A DNA stretch of 64,000 nt from Thermoanaerobacterium sp. RBIITD. GTDB lineage: Bacteria; Bacillota; Thermoanaerobacteria; Thermoanaerobacterales; Thermoanaerobacteraceae. Below the pieces are notes generated by a model. The model had not been told where the DNA came from, did no database searches, and saw nothing but the letters and a program-made list of their open reading frames with translations. Made by a program: the position numbers and the translations under genes. Location: NCBI RefSeq assembly GCF_900205865.1, contig NZ_LT906662.1:1-64000 (forward strand), in the 5' to 3' direction. Each line of letters opens with the position of its first letter. Position 1 is the first letter of the stretch. Shown piece after piece: positions 17,853 to 26,438 of this stretch.

Positions 17853-18476
17853 TTATATACTTCTAGAATTCTCTCTTATTAAAACTTTATGAATATGATC
17901 CCACACTCCTTTCACCTTTTCATTTGGCGGTATGCTTTTAATATAAAGCCAAGAAAGTATACAAAATAAACAGTAACCTAATAATACTCCTAAGGCATTC
18001 AGTATTACATCGTTAATATCAACCCTTCTGGCAACATAACCAGATAAATAAAATATGTTTTCTAAAAACTGTAAAAGCTCTATCGAAATAGAAAATAAGA
18101 ACCCTTTCCAAATAACTGATTTCAGATCGACATTACTTATAAACGGCAGTACAAAACCAAAAGGAATGGTAATTAGTACATTTCCCCATCCTTGTACTGA
18201 ATTAAGATAAAAATATGTCAATTCACGAAACGGAATAAAGTTTAAACCATTTTTCCAATCAACTCCATCTTTAATCAAGTCATTGTGTTGGAACAATCGA
18301 ATGGGAAATAAAGTATAGTGAGCTACAGAGAGCAAATATATGAAAAATATCGAAAGACATAATATATATCCAATACTGCGTTGTTTCTTTCTCCACATAT
18401 AAAAAATTAGCCATCCATATATTAAAACTATCACCGGCATGATAGTTTTAATGTCTATCATTATACCTAATCCCAA
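17853..18476 (-). CDS. VanZ-family membrane protein, copy 1
   Basis: The 207-aa protein has about five membrane segments and the VanZ signature pattern: 'NFIPFRE' near residue 80, 'GNVLITIPFGFVLPFI' near 98, 'IELLQ' near 132 and 'RRVDINDVILNALGVLLGY' near 150. VanZ was first described for low-level teicoplanin resistance, but most clostridial homologues have no proven role. Start is TTG with GAGGAG nine bases before. It lies between the 4-TM gene and the stalk gene. Copy 2 at 22541 differs at roughly twenty residues. Confidence 0.85.
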   Translation of the reverse strand: MGLGIMIDIKTIMPVIVLIYGWLIFYMWRKKQRSIGYILCLSIFFIYLLSVAHYTLFPIRLFQHNDLIKDGVDWKNGLNFIPFRELTYFYLNSVQGWGNVLITIPFGFVLPFISNVDLKSVIWKGFLFSISIELLQFLENIFYLSGYVARRVDINDVILNALGVLLGYCLFCILSWLYIKSIPPNEKVKGVWDHIHKVLIRENSRSI

Positions 18477-18595
18477 TTACAACAACTCCTCACAATACCT
18501 AAATTAGTCTATTTAAACTGTATAGATACGTCATTGTTCATTGTCACATATTTTGCTAAAATTATTGCAATTTTAGAGTATTAAAAAATATATAA

Positions 18596-18967
18596 TTATT
18601 TAGTAAACTCCGATTTATTCTTCCTGACATAATTAATAATCATATAAAAAACAACCATTACAGCAATACAGTAAAATGCCAAAAAATACTGCTGATTTAT
18701 AATTAAATATGCTATAGCCATTAAATAGTAAATAATCAATATTGCATAAAGATATAATGCTAAAAAATATCCATATTTCCTTTTCTTTAATAGCCCAATT
18801 GAAGATATAATAAATATAGCTCCAAATATAATACCAATAAAATAAAAATTTGTGCTTAGTATGACATTACTGCCAATTTTAAAGTTTGCTCCTTCAAACA
18901 TCCTTATAATTGAGTCTAATATATACAAGGCCCCTTGTAACATAACTAATATTGCCACAACATTCAC
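18596..18967 (-). CDS. Four-helix membrane protein of the VanZ/stalk unit, copy 1
   Basis: The 123-aa protein has four predicted helices (about 3-20, 34-56, 64-84 and 90-113) and a basic tail. The start is GTG at 18967 with GGGTGG upstream. I recognise no named family. It is the first gene of the three-gene unit and has a near-identical copy at 23283. A long gap (about 120 bp) separates it from VanZ. Confidence 0.65.
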   Translation of the reverse strand: MNVVAILVMLQGALYILDSIIRMFEGANFKIGSNVILSTNFYFIGIIFGAIFIISSIGLLKKRKYGYFLALYLYAILIIYYLMAIAYLIINQQYFLAFYCIAVMVVFYMIINYVRKNKSEFTK

Positions 18968-19062
18968 TCTATCGCCACCCGATAATTTATATCTTTAATT
19001 AACAATTTTATTAATAAATAGAAATTTTATATTAAACTGGACATAATCAATTCTTTTTTGCT

Positions 19063-19371
19063 TTATCTTTTTGATAAACCTAAAAAACCTCTAAATTCGT
19101 TTCTTAAATCTTCTTCCTGCATTACTTTAAATTTTAAATTTTTTTCATCATATTCTAATACCATTACCTTGCCAAAAGAGCCCGAATTTATATCAGGATC
19201 CATTATTAATATACGATTATTACCAATATTTACTATGGCAATATTGTGACTTGCATATCCATTATTATTGGGGACATATTGTACGCTACTTGTTCGATTG
19301 CCCAAAACTAATACCAACAATAAAACAATTATTATTAACATAAAAGTATTAGTAATTTTCTTACTTTCCAT
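19063..19371 (-). CDS. Small membrane-anchored hypothetical protein of the ABC exporter operon
   Basis: The 102-aa product has one N-terminal transmembrane segment (about residues 7-24) and an extracytoplasmic domain of about 75 residues with 'NIAIVNIGNNRILIMDPD'. Its start overlaps the end of the preceding gene by 11 bp, so the two are probably translationally coupled. Together with that gene and the ABC exporter it forms an operon read from 21574 downward. No family recognised. Confidence 0.6.
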   Translation of the reverse strand: MESKKITNTFMLIIIVLLLVLVLGNRTSSVQYVPNNNGYASHNIAIVNIGNNRILIMDPDINSGSFGKVMVLEYDEKNLKFKVMQEEDLRNEFRGFLGLSKR

Positions 19372-19867
19372 AGTGTTTTAATACCTCCTCATTGTATTCT
19401 CTATTAATTTGATTTGTAATATCATTCAAGTTATTATCATATAATGTCCAATTCATAGATATCGAATTAGTATTCTCAATCATCTCGTTTAGCTTAAAAT
19501 CTTTTAAATAAAATTCATCACCTCTATTGATATTGACCTCATAATTTCGATTATCATATTTGCCAACAATTTTGGCTATTTCCCCTCTGTAATTTATACC
19601 ATATAAAATCAAATGATTCTCTTTCTCAATTTTGATAATACAATCATTATTAAGATTTGTCCCATACCCAAATGATTCAATTTTATATTTATTGTATATT
19701 CCCTTTTTTAAAATAGCATATCCAGCAAATTTAAATTTAACTTTTGGTATGCTATAAGAGAAAAGTGTGAATTTAACATTATCTATTGTTATAGTTTTTC
19801 CTACATTTATTGAATTCTTTACGATATATTCGGAAGAACTTAAAGTTTCGTGAAAATCATGTTGCAT
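19361..19867 (-). CDS. Hypothetical protein of the ABC exporter operon
   Basis: The 168-aa product is polar and beta-rich and has no signal peptide in the chosen frame. The ATG at 19867 has GGGAAAG about eight bases upstream, and the frame is closed by TGA 11 codons earlier, so no longer N-terminus is available. It lies 87 bp beyond the exporter gene and overlaps the next gene. I recognise no domain. A role accessory to the exporter is an inference from position only. Confidence 0.55.
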   Translation of the reverse strand: MQHDFHETLSSSEYIVKNSINVGKTITIDNVKFTLFSYSIPKVKFKFAGYAILKKGIYNKYKIESFGYGTNLNNDCIIKIEKENHLILYGINYRGEIAKIVGKYDNRNYEVNINRGDEFYLKDFKLNEMIENTNSISMNWTLYDNNLNDITNQINREYNEEVLKHYGK

Positions 19868-19954
19868 CGCAGATCTTTCCCAATTATTGCTATCTTCTCA
19901 GCTTCTGTATTATTGTCAAAGTATAAGTAAAAAAAGTAGAAAAATACAGCACAT

Positions 19955-21574
19955 TTATTTAGCATCCAGATCATACACCTTATTAAATGTCTCAATACCA
20001 ACTTTTTTATGTGTTGCACAAATTACAATGCTATCTTCAAAGTACTCATCCAATATTTGGGCGAAGAGCGTGTCAGTTTGTTTATCTAAAGATGCTGTTA
20101 TTTCATCAAATAAAACAATTGGTGCCTTATTAACAATAGCTCTTGCTATTAATATTTTCTGCTTTTCTCCTCCGGAAAACTTTGCCCCGAAATCTCCCGG
20201 TGTTTTATTTAATAAATCCTCCTCATTAGTTACCAAAGAATTCAAATTTAATTTTTTAACTAATTTTTTTACTTCTTCTATAGGATAACTTTCCTTTGGA
20301 TAAATCATATTTTCATAGATTGAACGGTCAAAGAGATTAGCAGACTGAGAATAATAACGTATTTCGTTAAAATCTAGATTACTTTTCTTATTCCAGATTA
20401 TTTCTCCTTGGTAATTAGTCAAAAGACCTGCTATTAATTTAAGCAATGTTGATTTTCCAGAACCATTCTTTCCTATAATTGCAATCTTATCTTTATTGTT
20501 AATGCTTAGGTTAATATTTTTAATAACAGGTTTATCATTATAAGAAAAAGACAGATTTACCAATTGAATACAAGGTGCTTTATCATCTGATATTTCTTTA
20601 AAATTACGAAAACTTGTTTTGTCACTTTTCCCATACTCTAACATTTCTAAAGCGACTTTGATTCTATCCTTGTATTCAAGTAACGACAAGAATGCTTTTC
20701 CAAAGCTACTCAGATTAAAAGCTGAGTAAATTAGTATTAAAAGAAACGATATATCAGCCACAGAATTTTTTTTGAAATATGCTTTCATAATTAACAGCAT
20801 AAGAGTTATCACTGTCAAAATGACCTGTTGTAATAGATGTGAATTATCAATTTTCTTTTGAAGATTATAATATGATGCTTTTTCATCATCAAGCAATTTA
20901 TCATAAATCGAATTTTCTAGACCAAAAGATTTATTTGTAATAATAGTATCTATATTTTTATAATAATCTATTGTATACGCGTTAATTTTTGAACTTGACC
21001 TTAATACTTCTTTTATGCCCTTTTTATTCTCTTTTGACAGTAAGCATGACATAAGAAAAAATATTAAATAAGACACAGCATACGAAACAGATAAAATTGT
21101 GCTGTAACTATATAATAAAACCGTGTAAATAATGATCATTACAAAAGATTTTATGATAACTTGTATGATTTCATACTGTATATTACGTACTGAGCGCGAT
21201 ATTTCTGATATTAAATTTTGTATATTCCCAACTTCTTTATTAATAAAATATGAATAATTCTTCTCTTTATTCCGTTCCCATATTAATTGTTTCGTATATT
21301 TTCTGATGCACTGTAGGAAATAATTATTTGGATAGTTCATCATCGACGTTGACATAAAGGTTACAAATGTCAACAATAAATATATATAATTTAGTTTATA
21401 TTTACCTTCAACTGTGGATTCATATATCCGTGGCAAAAAATAAGGCTGTAAGGAAAATAGTGAATAGTACAATAACATGACCATGCAATAAAGCAGTATC
21501 TTAATAATTCCAATTTTTTTAAACAAATCTTTTATATATATATTTAGTACATTCATTTTTTTATCATATGACAC
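19955..21574 (-). CDS. ABC exporter, fused permease and ATPase
   Basis: The 539-aa half-transporter has about six membrane helices up to residue ~290 and an ATPase domain from ~335. The ATPase shows Walker A GKNGSGKST, Q-loop 'RYYSQSANLFD', signature FSGGEKQ, Walker B 'IVLFDEITASLD' and switch His 'ICATHK'. All catalytic residues are present. Such proteins export peptides, lipids or drugs as dimers; no peptidase C39 domain is fused here. Start is GTG at 21574 with AAAGGA about 13 bases upstream. It sits between the two duplicated 4-TM/VanZ/stalk units, which suggests but does not prove a shared role. Confidence 0.85.
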   Translation of the reverse strand: MSYDKKMNVLNIYIKDLFKKIGIIKILLYCMVMLLYYSLFSLQPYFLPRIYESTVEGKYKLNYIYLLLTFVTFMSTSMMNYPNNYFLQCIRKYTKQLIWERNKEKNYSYFINKEVGNIQNLISEISRSVRNIQYEIIQVIIKSFVMIIIYTVLLYSYSTILSVSYAVSYLIFFLMSCLLSKENKKGIKEVLRSSSKINAYTIDYYKNIDTIITNKSFGLENSIYDKLLDDEKASYYNLQKKIDNSHLLQQVILTVITLMLLIMKAYFKKNSVADISFLLILIYSAFNLSSFGKAFLSLLEYKDRIKVALEMLEYGKSDKTSFRNFKEISDDKAPCIQLVNLSFSYNDKPVIKNINLSINNKDKIAIIGKNGSGKSTLLKLIAGLLTNYQGEIIWNKKSNLDFNEIRYYSQSANLFDRSIYENMIYPKESYPIEEVKKLVKKLNLNSLVTNEEDLLNKTPGDFGAKFSGGEKQKILIARAIVNKAPIVLFDEITASLDKQTDTLFAQILDEYFEDSIVICATHKKVGIETFNKVYDLDAK

Positions 21575-21662
21575 TTGCCATCATATCCTTTCTGTAATTT
21601 TCCGTATTTTAGAAAGACACTGCAGATTATTGATTTTGCCAATTGAGTGACCAATTTACTAT

Positions 21663-21821
21663 TTATTCCTTTAAATTTAACTCTATGTCCTGATTTAACT
21701 CATATTTCTTGAGTTCTTCCAGGTTCTTCGCAGGACTGCTTAATACCCTCTTAAGAATCAATCTCCATGTTTGAAAATCCGCATCATCCCAACAACTCTT
21801 TTGTTTAACATAATCTATCAT
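21663..21821 (-). CDS. Possible 52-residue small protein upstream of the ABC exporter
   Basis: ATG at 21821 to TAA at 21663 gives a polar, charged peptide starting MIDYVKQKSCWDDADFQ and ending 'ELNQDIELNLKE'. The composition looks like a real soluble protein rather than random AT-rich frame. No good ribosome binding site is visible, so it could be the remnant of a longer gene. It is on the same strand and upstream of the exporter, so a substrate or precursor role is conceivable. Confidence 0.35.
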   Translation of the reverse strand: MIDYVKQKSCWDDADFQTWRLILKRVLSSPAKNLEELKKYELNQDIELNLKE

Positions 21822-21907
21822 TTATATAAAAAAAAATAAATTTTACAGGTTTTTTTTGAATAGTGAATCACTTTTTCGTTAGCACAGAACCACTTTTTGG
21901 CTTACTT

Positions 21908-22486
21908 TTATATTAGCATATACACATTATCTTGAGTAGTATTTATTGTTATAATGCCATCTTTATAATTGACTATATCTTCAAATGCTTCACTTATAAA
22001 CCTCAAAGGAATATATGTACAGTTATTGACTAATCTCACCTTTGCTGGAAGTTCACTGATCTTTTCATTTATTTTTACTGCCTTGGACCCTATTGTCAAC
22101 TCTACAGTCATATTGTCTTTTTTTACTATTATTGTTTGACTACCACTATACCAATTCACTGTTGCACCTAATTTTTCAAAAAACTCACGCACCGGTACTA
22201 ATGTAATTCCGTCTATTAAAGTAAATGACTCCTGAATAAATTTTATCTCTTGCCCGTTTATCTTGATTTTCGGAACATAAGGAAAATGTATTACTGTACC
22301 TCCACCTGAATCTTTATAAATGATCATACCATTGTCCAATTCTTGAGAAAATCCTGCTTGAGCGACAGTTTCTTGGCTTATAGGTTTTGTATCATCTTGT
22401 ACGGCATAAGCGATGGATCCTGTACATACAACAGCAAAAATAGCAACAAACAAAATACGTTTAAGAAAAACAAATTTCATCCTCAC
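21908..22486 (-). CDS. Secreted stalk-domain protein, copy 2
   Basis: The 192-aa copy keeps the same signal peptide and the 'DNGMIIYKDSGGGTVIHF' linker. Its copper-amine-oxidase-N-like domain is more diverged ('FIQESFTLIDGI', 'WYSGSQTIIVKKDN', 'FISEAFEDIVNYKDGIITI'), and the C-terminus is extended by 'VYMLI' after a changed stop. It is the last gene of the second 4-TM/VanZ/stalk unit. Unlike copies 1 and 3, no strong terminator hairpin follows it. It may be drifting towards loss of function. Confidence 0.78.
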   Translation of the reverse strand: MRMKFVFLKRILFVAIFAVVCTGSIAYAVQDDTKPISQETVAQAGFSQELDNGMIIYKDSGGGTVIHFPYVPKIKINGQEIKFIQESFTLIDGITLVPVREFFEKLGATVNWYSGSQTIIVKKDNMTVELTIGSKAVKINEKISELPAKVRLVNNCTYIPLRFISEAFEDIVNYKDGIITINTTQDNVYMLI

Positions 22487-22540
22487 ACCAACTCCTCTCT
22501 TTAATCATTTTATCCAAATTATATCGTGTAAAGGCAAATA

Positions 22541-23164
22541 TTATATACTTCTAGAATTCTCTCTTATTAAAACTTTATGAATATGATCCCACACTCCTTC
22601 CACCTTTTCGTTTGACGGCATGCTTTTAATATAAAGCCAAGAAAGTATACAAAATAAACAGTAACCTAATAATACTCCTAAGGCATTCAGTATAACATCA
22701 TTTATATCAACACTTCTCACGATATAACCAGATAAATAAAATATGTTCTCCAAAAACTGCAAAAATTCTATTGAAATAGAAAATAAGATTCCTTTCCATA
22801 TAATTGATTTCAGATTAACATTTATTATAAAAGGCAATCCAAACCCAAATGGAATAGTAATTAGCACATTCCCCCATCCTTGTATTGAAAGCAAATAAGA
22901 ATATTTCAATTCACGAAATGGAATAAAGTTTAAACCATTTTTCCAATCAACTCCTTCTTTAATTAAGTCATTGTATTGGAATAATCGAATAGGAAATAAT
23001 GTATAATGAGCTACAGAGAGTAAATATATAAAAAATACCGAAAGACATAATATATATCCAATACTGCGTTGTCTCTTTCTCCACATATAAAAAATTAACC
23101 ATCCATATATTAAAACTATCACCGGTATGATAGTTTTAATGTCTATCATTATACCTAATCCCAA
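22541..23164 (-). CDS. VanZ-family membrane protein, copy 2
   Basis: The 207-aa duplicate of the protein at 17853 has the same length and keeps 'NFIPFRE', 'GNVLITIPFGF' and 'VDINDVILNALGVLLGY'. The changes are mostly conservative and scattered (for example VARR to IVRS near residue 148). It is open and has the same TTG start and GAGGAG site. The retained reading frame despite nucleotide divergence suggests that both copies were under selection after duplication. Confidence 0.83.
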   Translation of the reverse strand: MGLGIMIDIKTIIPVIVLIYGWLIFYMWRKRQRSIGYILCLSVFFIYLLSVAHYTLFPIRLFQYNDLIKEGVDWKNGLNFIPFRELKYSYLLSIQGWGNVLITIPFGFGLPFIINVNLKSIIWKGILFSISIEFLQFLENIFYLSGYIVRSVDINDVILNALGVLLGYCLFCILSWLYIKSMPSNEKVEGVWDHIHKVLIRENSRSI

Positions 23165-23282
23165 TTATAACAACTCCTCACAATACCTAAATTAGTCTAT
23201 TTAAACTGTATAGACCGTCATTGTTCATTGTTGCATATTTCGCTAAAATTAATGCAATTTTAGAGTATTAAAAAATATATAA

Positions 23283-23654
23283 TTATTTAGTAAACTCCGA
23301 TTTATTCTTCCTGACATAATTAATAATCATATAAAAAACAACCATTACGACAATACAATAAAATGCCAAAAAATACTGCTGGTTAATAATTAAATATACT
23401 ATAGCCATTAAATAATAAATAATCAATATTGCATAAAGAGATAATGCTAAAAAATATCCATATTTTCTTTTCTTTAATAACCCAATTGAAGATATAATAA
23501 ATATAGCTCCAAATATGATACCAATAAAATAAAAATTTGTACTTAATATGATATTACTGCCAATTTTAAAGTTTGCTCCTTCAAGTATCCTTGTAATTGA
23601 GTCTAATATATACAATGTCCCTTGTAACATAACTAATATTGCCACAAAATTCAC
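23283..23654 (-). CDS. Four-helix membrane protein of the VanZ/stalk unit, copy 2
   Basis: This duplicate of 18596 has only a few substitutions. An ATG ten codons upstream is open here but not conserved in copy 1; I therefore use the shared GTG at 23654, which has GGGTGGT upstream. It is the first gene of the second unit and lies just beyond the terminator of the secreted gene V2. Confidence 0.62.
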   Translation of the reverse strand: MNFVAILVMLQGTLYILDSITRILEGANFKIGSNIILSTNFYFIGIIFGAIFIISSIGLLKKRKYGYFLALSLYAILIIYYLMAIVYLIINQQYFLAFYCIVVMVVFYMIINYVRKNKSEFTK

Positions 23655-23711
23655 TCTATCACCACCCGATAAAATTCTAAACAATTAATTGAAAGAAACA
23701 AAAATAGCATA

Positions 23712-23761
23712 GATATGAATCCCTACATTATTTTAATAAAAATGTAAGGGATTCATATCTT
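23712..23761 (-). terminator. Strong terminator hairpin after secreted gene V2
   Basis: AGATATGAATCCC and GGGATTCATATCT pair around an AT-rich loop. A short T-run follows on the minus strand. It separates V2 from the next unit. Confidence 0.75.
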
Positions 23762-23767
23762 TTGTAT

Positions 23768-24657
23768 TTATTGAATTAATTCTTGATCAGTATCCCAAAA
23801 TAATACAGGAACATTTTTAACTAAAAGTGTATAGCTAACAGTTGCCTCTAAATAATAATTTCCACTTTCATAAGCCCCTTGGCTAATATACCATGTTTGT
23901 ATATTTCGGCTTGGGCAATCAGGTGTACCCCAAAAAATACCATAAGGTTCATTTTCGTTAGCTATCGTAATACCGTCAAAACCTGAAGCCCAATCTATAT
24001 ATCCATAAAGCCTATCAATTAAAATCTCATACCATCAGGTGCATTGCTAATAACAGTATAATATAAAGTACCTTCTACAGTGCCACCACTTAAAATAAAT
24101 GGTATATCTAAAGCACTTTTAAAAATATGAAGCTGCTTATCCTGATAATAAGTATTTGGCGTAATAATTGTTTCTTTATCTAAATCTAAATCGCCATTAG
24201 ATTTCTCGTTGTTTTGAATTGATAAATTTACATTTTTAATATCTTCCTTAATTTCATTTAATTTTTGCTTATCTGATATTATAAAGGCTTTAATAACATC
24301 TTTTTTATTGTTAAAAACTATTCCACTTAAACCGTAATTATTTTTAACAATATTTATATCTAAAGTTTGATCTCCATATTGAGCTTTACCTTTAAAATAA
24401 TCGACATCTTCTTCAGATTTGTATTTATCGACCGAAAAATTTACTCCTTCTATTGATCCATTTATTACTTGGCTATTTTGATCAATATTATAATCGCTAA
24501 ATTCAGATTGAATTTCTATCTGATCGCCTCTAATATTGTAATAGAAGCCCGTATTTTTGTTGCTTGCATTAATATCATGTGTCAAAGCTGCAAAACCAAT
24601 AGCCATCGAAAAAACTAATGCCAAGCACAGTAGAAGTGAAACCAAGAATCTTTTCAT
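23768..24657 (-). pseudogene. Cassette-variable secreted protein V2, one frameshift
   Basis: The ATG at 24657 follows the conserved AAAAGGGAGATG. A Sec signal peptide (MKRFLVSLLLCLALVFSMA) precedes a polar 200-residue region, and the frame closes at 24019 after 'SNAPDGMRF'. One base upstream of that point shifts it into an open frame of 83 codons ('ILIDRLYGYIDWASGFDG', 'NIQTWYISQGAYESGNYY'), ending at 23768. The expected coding of DGYEIL would need one more T, so I read it as a single 290-residue protein broken once. Signal peptide and C-terminal style match V4 at 35082. Function unknown. Confidence 0.65.
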
Positions 24658-24843
24658 TTCTAAACATCTCCCTTTTATAGTTAGTAATACTATCTCGGTA
24701 TTAAAACAGTATACTAACTACATTTTTATTAAACATCGAATGGCCATTCATCTGTTTAACTATATTATAAACCCCATTCCATCTTTTGGGCAGTTCCGAA
24801 ATTCGGCACATTTTTTTATGAAGTAGGTGCCGTTTTTCGGAAC
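24658..24843 (-). promoter_or_regulatory. Cassette promoter, dyad boxes A and B and conserved leader (copy 3)
   Basis: Box A is at 24793-24809 and box B (GTGCCGTTTTTCGGAAC) at 24827-24843, with centres 34 bp apart. In the leader, changes at two stem positions compared with copy 1 keep base pairing (UGCU/AGUG becomes UACU/AGUA), while the inner GGTACC has become AATACC. The ribosome binding site AAAAGGGAGATG precedes the V2 start. Confidence 0.78.
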
Positions 24844-24849
24844 ATCACC

Positions 24850-25668
24850 TTATAATATATTGCCATGTGTGTCTATAATGCCTATGTTTATGGCTGTCAT
24901 AATTATTTTTATGTCATTGTCTGCATCAAATAGTATGCCTAATTTATTTAGATGGTTTCTCAATGCTCTGTCAGATATGCCTACATCGTCCATTACTGCT
25001 TTCCTTACACCGTTTCGGACCAATGATGACAGGATATGCTTATCAGTATCATCGATCTCTTCTTCTATGGCAGACATCTTCTCGCTTCTATACGATATGC
25101 ATTTTTCAAGGTAAATTGCTATGTTTTTTAGAGTAATGCTCTGCTCTTTTATGCTGGGAATCTTTATGCGCGAAACATCAAGATATGCTACTATTTCTTT
25201 GCTATAATGATCTGTAATAGGCATTGCAGTACAATACCAGTTCTTAAACAAGTCGCAATAATGGTCTTTTCCGTATAACTGTGCAAGGCTTTTGTATTCC
25301 ATGGCTATGTTGACTGCATTTGTGCCACTGTCTTCAAGCCTTAGGCTTATGCCTTCTTTAAATTGCAGCTTTTTGAAATCTTCATTTAATTGGGCATTAG
25401 CTATAATTTCAATCACATAACCGTCTTTATCACACAGAATAAAGAAGTAGCCTTCTTCAATAAGTACTCTGTACCTATAACATTGATTTACGAAGTTGTT
25501 TAACAGCAATATTAAAAAGTTATTATCTCTTCTCTTTTTTAACAATGCATTATCATCGATTGTTTTATCAAAGGAGTTTTTGTCAGGATTGATATTTATA
25601 AGCAATGATTCCCCATAAGATACAGTCAGTTTTCCGTTTCCTCTTTTTATAAATGCGTCATTGTTCAT
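24850..25668 (-). CDS. Cassette regulator R2: GAF-like sensor with C-terminal HTH
   Basis: Like R1, this 272-aa protein has an AcoR-like sensor region ('LCDKDGYVIEII', 'LRLEDSGTNAVNIAM', 'DHYCDLFKNWYCTAMPI') and the HTH 'AVMDDVGISDRALRNHLNKL' near the end. It has no AAA+ domain. The ATG at 25668 has GGAG eight bases upstream. It lies 57 bp behind the intact 144-aa secreted gene and stops six bases before dyad box B of the V2 promoter. This is the only cassette in which secreted gene, regulator, both dyads and leader are all complete. Ligand unknown. Confidence 0.78.
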   Translation of the reverse strand: MNNDAFIKRGNGKLTVSYGESLLININPDKNSFDKTIDDNALLKKRRDNNFLILLLNNFVNQCYRYRVLIEEGYFFILCDKDGYVIEIIANAQLNEDFKKLQFKEGISLRLEDSGTNAVNIAMEYKSLAQLYGKDHYCDLFKNWYCTAMPITDHYSKEIVAYLDVSRIKIPSIKEQSITLKNIAIYLEKCISYRSEKMSAIEEEIDDTDKHILSSLVRNGVRKAVMDDVGISDRALRNHLNKLGILFDADNDIKIIMTAINIGIIDTHGNIL

Positions 25669-25725
25669 CAATATCACTCCATCCTTTTATCTTTCCGTAA
25701 ATCATTGAACATAATTCTTATTCTT

Positions 25726-26160
25726 TTAATACCAATGTGCATCGCTTGTATAGTTAGCTTGCTCTAATTGAACTCCATTTCTATAGACTGTACCCTTCGT
25801 GACAAGCCTGTAATAATATCCTTCTTCTACATACCATATTTCACTTATAGAGCAGCTAATATCTGTTGATGTATTGGACCAGCTTTTAATTGTCACCCAA
25901 TTCCCATTTTTAAACTGTTGTAGATACGCATCAATTCTGATTTTGTCAACGCTGAAAGCATATAATACACTGTCGACAGTTGATTTTCCCATCGATGATA
26001 TATCGAATGTGTTAGTGAACTGAGATATGGCTATCCAATTGGGTCTTACTGTATCTGTCACCGATTTCTTTGAAATGTCATCATCCGCAAAACCAGTAAT
26101 TGAAAGTGATGTCACCATTATTATTGTCAACACAAAAATAGACAAAAATTTCTTAAACAC
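25726..26160 (-). CDS. Secreted 144-residue protein, first gene of the regulator operon
   Basis: GTG start at 26160 with GAGGTGAT five to six bases upstream. A Sec signal peptide ends near 'GFADD' (residue 27). The mature part of about 117 residues is beta-rich with 'IRIDAYLQQFKNGNWVTIKS' and 'EEGYYYRLVTKGTVYRNGVQ'. It resembles small secreted proteins of unassigned function found in Firmicutes near regulatory genes (DUF6147-like in style; not verified). Cotranscription with R2 suggests that it provides or senses the signal for this regulator, but that is inference. Two damaged copies exist at 16849 and 29865. Confidence 0.75.
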   Translation of the reverse strand: MFKKFLSIFVLTIIMVTSLSITGFADDDISKKSVTDTVRPNWIAISQFTNTFDISSMGKSTVDSVLYAFSVDKIRIDAYLQQFKNGNWVTIKSWSNTSTDISCSISEIWYVEEGYYYRLVTKGTVYRNGVQLEQANYTSDAHWY

Positions 26161-26256
26161 ACTATCACCTCACTAATTTTTTCCCTTCATAAATATAAAA
26201 CAACTTACACTGGATTTCGTTACAGTTTTTTATAAAAAATTTTTTATCAATTTCAA

Positions 26257-26320
26257 TATAAAAGATTTCATTTAAATATTGTCAATTCAGGAACGAAAAT
26301 ATCATTTTTAGGAACGAAAA
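26257..26320 (-). promoter_or_regulatory. Promoter of the 144-aa gene/R2 operon with 21-bp-spaced repeats
   Basis: TTGACA (26280-26285, minus strand) with a 17-bp spacer and TTTATA. The direct repeats TTTTCGTTC occur at 26312-26320 and 26291-26299, again exactly 21 bp apart and at nearly the same distance from the -35 as at 17054-17117. Confidence 0.6.
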
Positions 26321-26359
26321 GCATTTTTTAGCTTTTAATTTTCTCTCATTGCAAGATAA

Positions 26360-26396
26360 AAAATTAAGGACAGAGCATTTTCTGTCCTTAATTGGT
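26360..26396 (-). terminator. Rho-independent terminator after stalk-protein gene 3
   Basis: AAGGACAGA/TCTGTCCTT hairpin (with GAGCATTT loop variant) and a T-rich tail on the minus strand; third instance of the same terminator. Confidence 0.78.
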
Positions 26397-26438
26397 AAGT
26401 TACATTTGTCAACAACTTATTATAGATATACACTATAT

